Assembly: GCF_003333265.1 (NCBI RefSeq) | Contig: NZ_QOLB01000089.1 | Location: forward strand, 1 to 64,000 | DNA: 64,000 nt | Direction: 5' to 3' | Source of the DNA: Candidatus Halocynthiibacter alkanivorans | GTDB taxonomy: Bacteria > Pseudomonadota > Alphaproteobacteria > Rhodobacterales > Rhodobacteraceae | Shown here: positions 34,906-43,534 of the stretch, in pieces | Position numbering within the stretch: position 1 is the first letter of the stretch | How the letters are laid out: each line of letters opens with the position of its first letter | Program-made: the position numbers and the translations under genes | Notes under the pieces: generated by a model | Seen by the model: the letters and a program-made list of their open reading frames with translations, nothing else | Told to the model about the DNA's origin: nothing | The model's database searches: none

Positions 34906-36368
34906 CAGAACTTCAGGCTCGCCATAGTGGTGTGGATCATGTCAATCAGCCAGGACGGCGCGACCCCCACCAGCACGGTCAACAGCAACAGCGGCACCAC
35001 CGCCAGTTTTTCGCGCCGGTCCAGATCGGGCATGCCGGCCCATTTTTCATTGGGCTCACCCAGGAACACCCGGGCGATGGCGCGCAGATACAGCCCCGCA
35101 GTCACCACAATGGCCAGAATGGCGATGATCGCCCAGGGCTGGCTGTTCAGAGTGGCCAGGAAGACCTGAAATTCGGCCGGGAAATGCGCCAGCCCCGGCA
35201 GGCCAAGCGAGGCAAACGCCGAAATGATAAAGGCCCAGCCCAGCCAGGGCACCTGGCCCAGCAAACCGCCAAAATCGCCCATGTCGCGGCTGTGGGCGCG
35301 GTCCTGCAACATGCCCACCAGGAAGAACAGCGCGCCGGTGACCAGGCCGTGGCTGACCATCTGTAGCGTTGCGCCGTCCAGCGCCACAGTGCGGATGCGC
35401 GGGTCTGTGGACAGTGCCGCCACGGCGACGCCCATCACCACATAACCCATGTGGTTGACCGAGGTGTAAGCGATCATCTTTTTCAGATCCGTCTGCGCCA
35501 GCGCGGCAAAAGCACCGTAAATGGCGCTGGCCACGCCCAGCACCAGGATCACCACACCGGCTTTGGTAAAGGCCTCAGGCGTCATCTGCAGCGCGAACCT
35601 CACCAGGCCATAGGTGCCGAATTTCAGCATCACCCCGGCCAGGATCACACTGCCTGCTGTCGGCGCCTGTACGTGGGCGGCGGGCAGCCAGGTGTGCACC
35701 GGAAAGGCCGGGATCTTGACCGCAAAGCTGAACATCATCGCAATCAGCGCCAGCATGGCGGCAAGGCCGGTCAGCGGCGGCATATCGATCCAGGCCCGCA
35801 TGTCAAAAGTGCCACTGCTCAGATAAAAGCCGATGATGGCCAGCAACAGCGGCAATGAGCCCAGCAGCGTATAGAGGAAAAACATCAGGGCGGCGCGCTG
35901 GCGGTCTTCATAACCCCAGCCGGCGATCATGAAATACATCCCCACCAGCGAAACTTCAAAGAAGACGTAAAACAGCAACCCGTCCAGCGCCATGAATGTG
36001 CCGAGTGATGCGGTCTCCAGCATCAACATCAGCACCACATAGGTGGTGGCGCGCTCTTTGATGCGCGCCGAATAGATCGCCGAGAGGAAAAACAGCAGGG
36101 TGGTCAGCAGCACCAAAGGCAGGCTTAACCCGTCAAGCCCCAGCCGGTAGGCCGCACCAATGGCGGGGATCCAGGACAGTTCCTCGACCTGGGCAAAGGT
36201 GCCGGGCAGGATGCCCCGGGCCCAGATCGCGAGGCTGATCAGAAAGGTAAGTCCGGTGACGCCAATCGACAGCCCGTGCGCCAGACGCGCCGGGCGCTCT
36301 TTCAACGCCATAAGGATAAGACCGCCGGTGATCGGCAGGAAGGTCGCAATAGTCAGGAGCGGTAGCAC
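34905..36368 (-). CDS. nuoM: NuoM-like antiporter subunit of a complex I-like system
   Basis: This 487-residue membrane protein has about 14 transmembrane segments. Conserved channel residues are kept: the TM5 Glu in FFEVSLVGMYFMIAGWG (about residue 136), and the Lys residues in FAVKIPAFPVHTWLPAAHVQAPTAGSVILAGVMLKFG (about 217-253). By family it would translocate a proton or Na+. It lies 13 nt downstream of nuoL. Confidence 0.9.
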   Translation of the reverse strand: MLPLLTIATFLPITGGLILMALKERPARLAHGLSIGVTGLTFLISLAIWARGILPGTFAQVEELSWIPAIGAAYRLGLDGLSLPLVLLTTLLFFLSAIYSARIKERATTYVVLMLMLETASLGTFMALDGLLFYVFFEVSLVGMYFMIAGWGYEDRQRAALMFFLYTLLGSLPLLLAIIGFYLSSGTFDMRAWIDMPPLTGLAAMLALIAMMFSFAVKIPAFPVHTWLPAAHVQAPTAGSVILAGVMLKFGTYGLVRFALQMTPEAFTKAGVVILVLGVASAIYGAFAALAQTDLKKMIAYTSVNHMGYVVMGVAVAALSTDPRIRTVALDGATLQMVSHGLVTGALFFLVGMLQDRAHSRDMGDFGGLLGQVPWLGWAFIISAFASLGLPGLAHFPAEFQVFLATLNSQPWAIIAILAIVVTAGLYLRAIARVFLGEPNEKWAGMPDLDRREKLAVVPLLLLTVLVGVAPSWLIDMIHTTMASLKF

Positions 36369-36381
36369 AGGTCAGTTCTCC

Positions 36382-38202
36382 TCAGGAGTAAAACGGTGCG
36401 GCCAGCAACACCACTGCAATCAGCGCAATGCCAATCGCAGTCAGGGCCAGTTCACGATGGATAAAACCGCTTTGCAGGCGGCGGGCGCGGGCGCCGGTCT
36501 CAATGGTGCGACGCACCAGGCCAAAAATCATCTTGTCGATGCCGTCCATATCAGTGAGCCGGGCCAGCTGGCCCAGTGACAGGTTGATACGGCCAAAGGA
36601 CAGCACGGCATTATACAGCCATTGCTCTAAGCGTTCGCACAGCGCGGCAATCGCCAGCGCCGGGCGCAGTATCAGCCCGTCCATGCCACCAGAAAATTCA
36701 AAACCACGCGCTGCGGGCACGGCCAGCGGACCCAGCAGTTTCACAGGCGCGATGAACCAGCCGAGCAGTAACCCGCTGACGCCCGCGCTCAACCCCAGCA
36801 GAGGTGCCAGCAGACCGGGTTCAGCCAATTCGATATCCAGCAGCTCTTCCAGCGGGCCAAAACCTGCACCCAGAACTGCCGCCAGCAATGCCAGCACGCC
36901 AAAGCCAACTGCCATTTGCGGGATGCGGGACGGGGCAGGGCCCGCATCGCCATTCCACAGCATTTTTAACGCCCGGCCCATATAGGCCCCGGTCAGCACC
37001 GTGCCGCCCAATACCAGCGGCGCCAGCCACAGCATAGTGGGCCCGTCCAGAGTGGCGGCAATGATGGCGTCTTTAGAAAAGAACCCGGCCAGCGGCGGAA
37101 TGCCGGCCAGCGCCAGCGCCGAGATGGCAAAACCGGCAAAAATGCGCGGACGCGCCCGGCCAGCACCGGCCAGCGCCTCCATATCGGTGCTTTCGCGGTC
37201 GTGCTGAAACACTCCGGCACCAAGGAACAGCGAGCTTTTGATCGCCGCATGGGCAATCAGATGCAGCAGCGCCGCCACCGGCACGCCAGCACCAACCGCC
37301 GCCAGCATCAGCCCGTACTGGCTGGAGGTCGAGGCCGCCAGCATGCGTTTCAGGTCACGCTCGGCCAGCGCGATCAGCCCGGTGATCACCGCAGTCACCC
37401 CACCAACAATGCCGATCACCAGCATGGCGCCTGCGGGCAGCATCGGCGCAATACGGATCAACAGGATCGCGCCCGCCGCCACCAGGGTTGCCGAATGCAG
37501 CAGTGCAGACACCGGCGTCGGTCCGGCCATGGCGCGCTGCAACCAGTCCTGCAACGGAACCTGAGCTGACTTGCCCATCGCCGCCACCAGCAGCAGCAGC
37601 CCGGCAATCAGCGACGCGGTGCCGGTGGTGGTGAGTGTGACGGAAATTTCCGAGGTGCCCGCCAGCCCGATCAGCAGAAACGCCCCGATATAGAGCCCCA
37701 GATCAGCGCTGCGGGTGTACATAAAGGCGCGGGTGGCGGCACTGGCCACACCGGGCCGCTCATGCCAGAAACCGATCAGCAGATAACTGGCAAAACCGAT
37801 CATCTCCCAGGCGCCAAGCAGGGAGATCCAGTCGCCCGACAGCACCAGCAACTGCATCGCGGTGACAAACAACAACATAGTGCCAAAAAACCGCACCTTC
37901 TGCGGGTCTTTGCCCATGTAGCCAGTGGCATAAAGCAGCACAAACCCGGCCACCGTGGCGACCAGGGCGGACATCGCCGCCGTCAGCGGTGTTGCGATCA
38001 GCAACAGTGGCATATCGGGCAGGAAGGGCAGCACCAGCTGCGGTGCAACACCTTCAGCAGACGCGCCCGCCAGTTGCAGCAGCGCCGCAATAAGGCTGAC
38101 GCCGGCCCCCAGCAGGGCAATCAGCTCCGGCGCGCGCTTCAGGGCGAAAATCAGCAGCGCCGACAACAAAGGCGCCAGCAGGATCAGGCTCAGCATCATC
38201 AT
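36382..38202 (-). CDS. nuoL: NuoL-like antiporter subunit of a complex I-like system
   Basis: This 606-residue protein has the NuoL core with TM5 Glu in GAWEMIGFASYLLIGFW (about 131-147), TM7 Lys in MGKSAQVPLQDWLQRAMAGPTPVSALLHSATLVAAG, and the C-terminal channel region. The C-terminal part (about residues 480-606) corresponds to the lateral helix region of NuoL. It starts with three Met codons, overlaps nuoK by four bases and lies in the antisense-free order K-L-M-N of complex I. Channel residues are intact, so ion translocation is expected. Confidence 0.9.
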   Translation of the reverse strand: MMMLSLILLAPLLSALLIFALKRAPELIALLGAGVSLIAALLQLAGASAEGVAPQLVLPFLPDMPLLLIATPLTAAMSALVATVAGFVLLYATGYMGKDPQKVRFFGTMLLFVTAMQLLVLSGDWISLLGAWEMIGFASYLLIGFWHERPGVASAATRAFMYTRSADLGLYIGAFLLIGLAGTSEISVTLTTTGTASLIAGLLLLVAAMGKSAQVPLQDWLQRAMAGPTPVSALLHSATLVAAGAILLIRIAPMLPAGAMLVIGIVGGVTAVITGLIALAERDLKRMLAASTSSQYGLMLAAVGAGVPVAALLHLIAHAAIKSSLFLGAGVFQHDRESTDMEALAGAGRARPRIFAGFAISALALAGIPPLAGFFSKDAIIAATLDGPTMLWLAPLVLGGTVLTGAYMGRALKMLWNGDAGPAPSRIPQMAVGFGVLALLAAVLGAGFGPLEELLDIELAEPGLLAPLLGLSAGVSGLLLGWFIAPVKLLGPLAVPAARGFEFSGGMDGLILRPALAIAALCERLEQWLYNAVLSFGRINLSLGQLARLTDMDGIDKMIFGLVRRTIETGARARRLQSGFIHRELALTAIGIALIAVVLLAAPFYS

Positions 38203-38510
38203 CCCTTCAACTCGCGGGCTTCTTCCATCTCAACCGAGCCGCGCGACCGGAAGCGGGCAATGGCGATGCCAAATCCGACGGCCATTTCCACCGCCATCAC
38301 CGCCATGATGATCAGCACAAACATCTGCGCGGCAGGCTCTTCCGGATGCAGATAGCGCCAGAACGCCACCAGGTTGACCAAAGCAGCGGCCAGCACCAGC
38401 TCCACCCCCATGATGATCATCACCAGGTTGGTCTGGCTCAGCGCGCCATAAAGACCAACGCCAAACATCCCGGCGCCGACACTCAGCGCAATCAACAGCT
38501 CATAACTCAT
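38199..38510 (-). CDS. nuoK: NuoK-like subunit of a complex I-like system
   Basis: This 103-residue, three-helix membrane protein keeps the two buried Glu residues of NuoK (MGVELVLAAALVNLVAF, residue about 36; MAVEMAVGFGI, about 72). It overlaps nuoJ by four bases (ATGA). In complex I these Glu residues form part of the proton relay next to NuoJ and NuoL. Confidence 0.92.
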   Translation of the reverse strand: MSYELLIALSVGAGMFGVGLYGALSQTNLVMIIMGVELVLAAALVNLVAFWRYLHPEEPAAQMFVLIIMAVMAVEMAVGFGIAIARFRSRGSVEMEEARELKG

Positions 38511-39049
38511 GCGTCCTGCCCCTCACCTGCGTCCGGCCTTTTTTCAGGCACAATCGCCACCATAGTCGCGGCAACCATCGCAGTCAGAATGGTCAGACCC
38601 GCCGACTGAAAGATAAACATTGAACGCCCCAGCAATTCGCGGCCCAGCAGCACCACCTGCTCTGATGCATCGGGCACCGACATCGCCACCGGCCCCCATG
38701 TGCCGAACAGGATCACCGCCAGCGCCGCCACCAGACCCGTGCCCCCGGCCCAGAGCGACAGGCGTTTTTGGTGGGTCATCTCCATCGCGCCAAGCCCGCC
38801 GGGATCCATCATGAACATCACCATGAAGATCGCCATCACGCTCATTTCCGTCGCCATCATCATGATCTGCAACACACCCAGAAACTCGGCCTGCATCACC
38901 AGGAACATCACCCCGACTGCGGTCTGGGAAAACAACAATGCCAGCGCGGAACGCACCATCGAATGGGTGCGAAATACAATCACGCCGAACCAAACGGCGG
39001 CGATGCCAAAAAAGGCGAGAAAGAACATTTCTGCAGTTATAACAGTCAT
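38507..39049 (-). CDS. nuoJ: NuoJ-like subunit of a complex I-like system
   Basis: This 180-residue protein has five hydrophobic segments. The family motif region is LGVLQIMMMATEMSVMAIFMVMFMM (about 59-83), which corresponds to TM3 of NuoJ. It overlaps nuoH by four bases and nuoK by four bases. It lacks the usual long cytoplasmic extension. Confidence 0.85.
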   Translation of the reverse strand: MTVITAEMFFLAFFGIAAVWFGVIVFRTHSMVRSALALLFSQTAVGVMFLVMQAEFLGVLQIMMMATEMSVMAIFMVMFMMDPGGLGAMEMTHQKRLSLWAGGTGLVAALAVILFGTWGPVAMSVPDASEQVVLLGRELLGRSMFIFQSAGLTILTAMVAATMVAIVPEKRPDAGEGQDA

Positions 39050-39957
39050 ATCGGCACCACCAGCGCGATCACGCCCACCAGGAAAATATTAGACAGCGCC
39101 AGCGAAATACCCAGCTTCCAGCTGACCGCCAGATAACGTGCTTCGCGCACCCGGGGCACATGGCGCCCGGCAGTAAGCATCACCGCTGTGACGATGAGGA
39201 TCTTGATGCCGCTCCAGGCCCAGTCCGGTAGACTGGCAGCAAAACCAGGGCTCAGCCAGCCGCCAAAATAAAAGGTCACCGTCGCCCCCGCCATCACCAG
39301 GATGATGACCATGCGCGCCAGTCGCAGCACCGCCAGGCGCGCGCCGGTATATTCGGCCTCAACGCCACCGGCGAGATCCCCGGCGGCGGTGGGCAGATCC
39401 AGCGGTGGCAACCAGGCCAGACCCAGGGCTGCGACAAAGAACAATACAAAACCAATGGGCTGATAGAACACGTTCCACAGCTGCTCCTGCGATTCCACGA
39501 TGACAGTGGTCGACAGCGACTCTGCGCGCATCGCCACGGCGGTGATTGGCATCACGATCAGCATCGCATAGGCGATAAACTGACCCAGAAAGCGCCAGCC
39601 GCCGATCATCGCATAAGCGCCATCCGGCCCCCAGCCCGCCATGATCAGCGCCACCAGCACATAGGCCAGCGCTGCGTTCAGGAACAGCGCGCCAGTGGCC
39701 AGATCGGTGATGATCAGCCCCGGCGCCAACGGGATCACCGCCGCCGCCAGTACGCCAGCCACCAAAAGCAACACCGGCCCGGCTTCAAAAAACACCAGGT
39801 CATTCTTGCGCGTCAGCACGGATTCCCGCCCAAAAAACGCCAGCGCCGAATACAGCGGCCGGCTCAGGCTAAAGCGCCGGTGCACAGTCCAGCCCTCCAG
39901 CACAGCAATGAAATAGGCGCCGGCGGACAGCGCCATCAGGATAAGAAAGATGTTCAT
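39046..39957 (-). CDS. nuoH: Divergent NuoH-like subunit of a complex I-like system
   Basis: This 303-residue membrane protein has eight hydrophobic segments and is a clear NuoH/HycD-family member: AFFGRESVLTRKNDLVFFEAGPVLLL, then LPPLDLPTAAGDLAGGVEAEYTGARLAVLRLA. In complex I the loop after DLP reads EAE and lines the quinone cavity; here it is TAA, while the downstream E-x-E-Y-T/S-G is kept. This suggests altered quinone-site chemistry. It overlaps the fusion gene upstream by four bases. Confidence 0.87.
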   Translation of the reverse strand: MNIFLILMALSAGAYFIAVLEGWTVHRRFSLSRPLYSALAFFGRESVLTRKNDLVFFEAGPVLLLVAGVLAAAVIPLAPGLIITDLATGALFLNAALAYVLVALIMAGWGPDGAYAMIGGWRFLGQFIAYAMLIVMPITAVAMRAESLSTTVIVESQEQLWNVFYQPIGFVLFFVAALGLAWLPPLDLPTAAGDLAGGVEAEYTGARLAVLRLARMVIILVMAGATVTFYFGGWLSPGFAASLPDWAWSGIKILIVTAVMLTAGRHVPRVREARYLAVSWKLGISLALSNIFLVGVIALVVPI

Positions 39958-42371
39958 GCCGGGGCTCCCCAGGGGTCAAGGTCCAGGGAGGCAACCGCCA
40001 CCAGGGCGTCGGCCAGTTCCATCTGATGTGTCAGATCACCAACACGCGCCAGCAGCGCTGCCGAGGGGGTGACCAGGCTGGCTTCTGTGATCTTGCCGCC
40101 ATCAAGGCGCAGGCTCAGCGTCGCGGCCCCGCGTGGCGTCTCAACCACAGCAGAGCCGTGGGCGGAAACCGCGTCAAAACCCGAACTCTGCGGCAGGCTG
40201 AGCGTGCCGGCCCGCGCAATCAGCCCAAAGCTCTGAATAATCTCGTCACAGCGCAGCGTCAGCCGCGCCATCGCGTCGCCCTCACTGCCGCTGATCAGTG
40301 AAAAACCAAGCCGCTGATACAGAGGATCATCCTGGCGCGCGTCTGTCGCAATACCGGCGGCGCGGGCCACCGGACCGCTGAACGGGCTGGCATCGTCAAA
40401 CCGGCCAATTGACACCAGCTTGCTGCGCAACATCGGCGTGCGCTGCACCTTGCGCAGCAACTTTGTTACCGCGCCGCTCTGGCGGGCAATTTCATTTGTC
40501 GAAGCCTTGCGCAGCGCCAGCTGCAACTTGCCGGCACGCCGCTCCAGGGCAATCAGCCCGCTCTGGCCGGCGAATGTCGCGATCCAGCCCAGATGGCTGC
40601 AAATGCGTTCCCGCTCCACCGCCGCGACATGCGCCGTCGCCAGATCGTCCGCGATACCGACACCCGCAGCGTTTTGCAGCGCCAAAGACACCAGCTGACC
40701 CATTGCCACCGGGCTCAGCGGTGTCTGCGCCGCCAGACTGTCCGAAAACTCCGCGGGCGCCATGCCGTGCTCAGGCAGCTCAAGCGCAGTACCGGCAAGA
40801 CCCTGTGCCTGCGCCGCCGCGACCGTATCCCCGTCAAGGGTGAGGCTCAGGCCCAGCCCGCCGGGCAGCCCGGGGAAAAACGGCCCGAACGGCACATCGA
40901 TCCATTCCATTTTCAGCCCGTCCGGGCTTACCGGCATGTCTTTGGTCAGATCCACCATCGACATAAAACCCGGTTCAATCCCGTCGATCTGTTCCGCCGC
41001 AGTACCATGGCCGCCGTGGCCGCCGTGCTCACTGTGGGCGCCATGCGCTGAGTGCTCATCGTGGCCGCCGGGGTCGTCAGCAGCTGCGGGCTCCACCTCC
41101 ACCAGGAACATGCCGCATTTGGGGCAGGACCCGGGCGCATCGCTGACCACTTCCGGATGCATTGGGCAGGTGTAAGTCGCCGCCGCGTGCGCGCCGTGGT
41201 CGTCACCGCTTGAGGAACCGGCCTCAACCAGGGTCATGCCGCATTTCGGGCAATTTCCAGGCGTATCGCTGACCACTTCGGGGTGCATCGGGCAGGTATA
41301 CTGCACCACCGCTTTGTCGTCCTGGCCGTGCGAGCTATGGCCGTGGCCACTATGCCCGTGGCCGTCATGGGATGGAGCCTCGTGTTTATGAGCCTCGTGT
41401 TTATGCGCGTCGTGCTCCGCGTGGTCGGCTTTTCCGTGCCCGTCATGGGGGCTGTGGCCCCCGTGCCCATGCCCGCCGTGCCGATGCTCCGCGGCATCTG
41501 CGCCAGGTTTGACCAGGGTCATGCCACATTTCGGGCAATTTCCAGGCGTGTCGCTGACCACTTCGGGGTGCATCGGACAGCTGTAGGGCGGTTTGGCCGT
41601 GCGGTGCTTGTGGGCATCACTATGGCTGGCCAGTGGGAGCGCAGCATGGCGGCCCTGGTCCCCGTGGCCGCCATGGCCGCCATGGCCTCCGTGATCATCG
41701 GCATGATTTCCGCGATTGTTCTGAGCAGAGATGCCGTGACCGAGGCTGCTTTGCCCTTCGGCCGCATCTTCAGACCCGTGTGAGGCCGTTGCCCCATGTC
41801 CGGCTGAGGCATGGCCATCATGGCCGCCGACCGCGGTTTCACGCGGCACCAGTGTCATGCCGCATTTTGGGCAGGCGCCAGGTTCATCCCGGATCACTTC
41901 CGGATGCATCGGACAGGTGAATTCAATGCGGACTTGCAGCGCCGGCGCGTCAAAATCAACGATATCTGCGCCAAACGCGCCCGCTTTGACAAGCTCGCGC
42001 AGCTGCGTGAGCGCGCGGATCAGCCCTGCCTGAGACAGATCGCCCGTCACATCCGCCACGGGCAGCGACGCCAGGTCACCGGCGTCCAGCGCCAGGATCG
42101 CGCGGGGCCGTGGCATCTGGGCATAGGCAACCGTAGCCGCATCGCGCAGCCCTTTGGGCAGTGGCCCGAGGATCAGCAGCACGCTGGCGTGGCGTGGCGT
42201 TGCAGCCAGGCGCAGCCCGGCACCGGCGAGATCCAGCCCCGATGCACGTGCCACATCCGGCCCCGGTACCACCAGCGCGGTAAGATCCTGTGCCATAGCG
42301 GCCGCGACCAGCCGCCGCAAACCATTCATCGCGCCCGTGCGTGCGCCCTGCATCACGGCCACCTTCATCAT
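39954..42371 (-). CDS. NuoB-like / four HMBD / NuoD-like fusion protein
   Basis: This 805-residue protein has four parts. Residues 1-145 resemble NuoB (LAATPRHASVLLILGPLPKG; YAQMPRPRAILAL) but contain no cysteine, so the tetranuclear Fe-S cluster N2 cannot form. Residues 150-425 carry four heavy-metal-binding motifs, each CPMHPEV…CPKCGM (Cys153/167/170, 265/279/282, 360/374/377, 402/416/419), joined by His/Gly/Asp-rich linkers. Residues 465-805 resemble NuoD and group-4 hydrogenase large subunits (ERERICSHLGW; GPVARAAGI; EGDAMARLTLRCDEI; VETPRGAATLSLRL). The GPxHP start motif is GPFFPG and the terminal DPCxxC is DLDPWG, so Ni and quinone ligands are lost. No NuoC, E, F, G or I accompanies it. 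Confidence 0.9.
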   Translation of the reverse strand: MMKVAVMQGARTGAMNGLRRLVAAAMAQDLTALVVPGPDVARASGLDLAGAGLRLAATPRHASVLLILGPLPKGLRDAATVAYAQMPRPRAILALDAGDLASLPVADVTGDLSQAGLIRALTQLRELVKAGAFGADIVDFDAPALQVRIEFTCPMHPEVIRDEPGACPKCGMTLVPRETAVGGHDGHASAGHGATASHGSEDAAEGQSSLGHGISAQNNRGNHADDHGGHGGHGGHGDQGRHAALPLASHSDAHKHRTAKPPYSCPMHPEVVSDTPGNCPKCGMTLVKPGADAAEHRHGGHGHGGHSPHDGHGKADHAEHDAHKHEAHKHEAPSHDGHGHSGHGHSSHGQDDKAVVQYTCPMHPEVVSDTPGNCPKCGMTLVEAGSSSGDDHGAHAAATYTCPMHPEVVSDAPGSCPKCGMFLVEVEPAAADDPGGHDEHSAHGAHSEHGGHGGHGTAAEQIDGIEPGFMSMVDLTKDMPVSPDGLKMEWIDVPFGPFFPGLPGGLGLSLTLDGDTVAAAQAQGLAGTALELPEHGMAPAEFSDSLAAQTPLSPVAMGQLVSLALQNAAGVGIADDLATAHVAAVERERICSHLGWIATFAGQSGLIALERRAGKLQLALRKASTNEIARQSGAVTKLLRKVQRTPMLRSKLVSIGRFDDASPFSGPVARAAGIATDARQDDPLYQRLGFSLISGSEGDAMARLTLRCDEIIQSFGLIARAGTLSLPQSSGFDAVSAHGSAVVETPRGAATLSLRLDGGKITEASLVTPSAALLARVGDLTHQMELADALVAVASLDLDPWGAPA

Positions 42372-42730
42372 TGCCGCCTCAACGCGCCCTGGCTCCAGCC
42401 ATAGGCCAGCCCCAGGAACAGGATTGCCAGAAACACACCCATATCGAGCAGCGCCACCAGGCCTTCTTCGCGGTAGACCACCGACCAGGGGTACATAAAG
42501 GCCATCTCCATATCAAAGGCGAGGAACAGCAGCGCGTAGCCGTAATATTTGGCGTGATAACGCACCCAGACCGGATCGCGCGCCAGGGTGCCTGCGGTGG
42601 CGGGCACATCTTTACCGGGCTCTGCGCGGCTGCGGCCGATGACACGGGCCAGCCCATAAAGGGTAAAAACGAAACCGACGGTGCCCAAGGTGAGCGCCAA
42701 CAGGATCGCATATTGCGGGAGAGCAGCCAT
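42368..42730 (-). CDS. nuoA: Divergent NuoA-like subunit of a complex I-like system
   Basis: This 120-residue, three-helix protein starts MAALPQYAILLALTLGTVG and has the NuoA second-helix signature RYHAKYYGYALLFLAFDMEMAFMYPWS, with the conserved acidic residue pair kept. The PYECG-type loop motif of complex I is absent; that loop normally closes the quinone channel. The ATG at 42730 is chosen because an earlier ATG at 42775 adds 15 non-hydrophobic residues. It overlaps the fusion gene by a few bases and is the first gene of the operon. Confidence 0.85.
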   Translation of the reverse strand: MAALPQYAILLALTLGTVGFVFTLYGLARVIGRSRAEPGKDVPATAGTLARDPVWVRYHAKYYGYALLFLAFDMEMAFMYPWSVVYREEGLVALLDMGVFLAILFLGLAYGWSQGALRRQ

Positions 42731-42770
42731 AATTCGGTGTCCGTTTCCTGGTATGCGCGCCCCATTCGGT

Positions 42771-42783
42771 AACAATGATTGTT
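42771..42783. promoter_or_regulatory. Palindrome upstream of the complex I-like operon
   Basis: AACAATGATTGTT is a perfect 6-bp inverted repeat about a single central base, located 41-53 bp upstream of the nuoA-like ATG. It could be an operator of the whole operon. The adjacent stretch TGTCATGAGCAATATTACA (42783-42801) is AT-rich and promoter-like. Confidence 0.4.
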
Positions 42784-42896
42784 GTCATGAGCAATATTAC
42801 ACCACATGGAAGGTGCACGTTCTGCAGGGCATTGTCCCGTTTGTGACGGGCTTGCGGCTTAGAGGGATGACGCACGTAGGGGCAGAATAGCAGGCA

Positions 42897-43469
42897 ATGG
42901 CTGCGTGCATGGGGGCGATGCCGCACGTGTTGCACCACCCAACGGCGGGCGGAGACGGGGGCGGCAGCGCTCCCCTCGGTGAAGAGCGCTGCGGCCGCAA
43001 TCTGTGGCCGCGGTTTACCCTGTTCTCTGCCCCCGGCCTCACGCTCAGCAATGTGCTGATCCGCCATCCGGGTGGCGAAGTCGACGCGCCGATGGCGATG
43101 CCATTTCTGAGCGGCGCGCTGCCGCTGCTCAGCGACGCTGCTGCGCCGGAACAGCCCGCCACATTGATCTCGTCCGGGCAATTTACCCTGATGCTGCTGG
43201 CGCTGCCAGTGCCGGGCCCTGCGCTGGCCTGCTGGCTGTGGAGCCTGGTGCTGCAACGCACTGAACTCAACAGTGCCAACGCCCTCAGTTTTCTGGTGCC
43301 GCTGTTCGGGCTTGCCATGGGGGCAGCGTTTTCCGGCGAAAGCCACGGCGTATCTCAGCCCATTGGCATCGGCCCGACCTTGCCCGGCATCGCCTTGACA
43401 AGTTACAGGGAAACACCAACGCTCATCAATGCAGACGGGCTTGCAGGCTGGCCCGCTGACCAGCTCTAA
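42897..43469 (+). pseudogene. EamA/DMT transporter C-terminal remnant
   Basis: From residue 36 of this frame (about 43002) the translation reads like the second half of an EamA permease: WPRFTLFSAPGLTLSNVLIRHPGG, then SSGQFTLMLLALPVPGPALACWLWSLVLQRTELNSANALSFLVPLFGLAMGA. The first five helices are missing, and the first 35 residues and the last 25 residues look unrelated. A complete transporter has about 300 residues. It is therefore a truncated relic. The remaining gap up to 43534 holds no gene. Confidence 0.6.
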
Positions 43470-43534
43470 GCACAAAAGACACCCCGGAAACCCGGCAAAT
43501 AAACACCCGGATCCGCAGCAAAGGCAGACCCCCA

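Noticed and set aside
41283-41783. Forward-strand frame across the His-rich/HMBD part of the fusion gene
   Set aside because: Generated by the repetitive CCGTGGCC-type codons of the His/Gly linkers; not a gene.
39954-42371. Copper P-type ATPase or CusA-like protein
   Set aside because: HMBD motifs occur in such proteins, but no DKTGT phosphorylation motif or RND/ATPase helices are present; both flanks look like NuoB and NuoD.
33532-42730. DabAB-type inorganic carbon transporter or Mrp antiporter
   Set aside because: No DUF2309 (DabA) gene is present, and the order A-B/D-H-J-K-L-M-N with NuoH and NuoJ is of complex I and not of Mrp.
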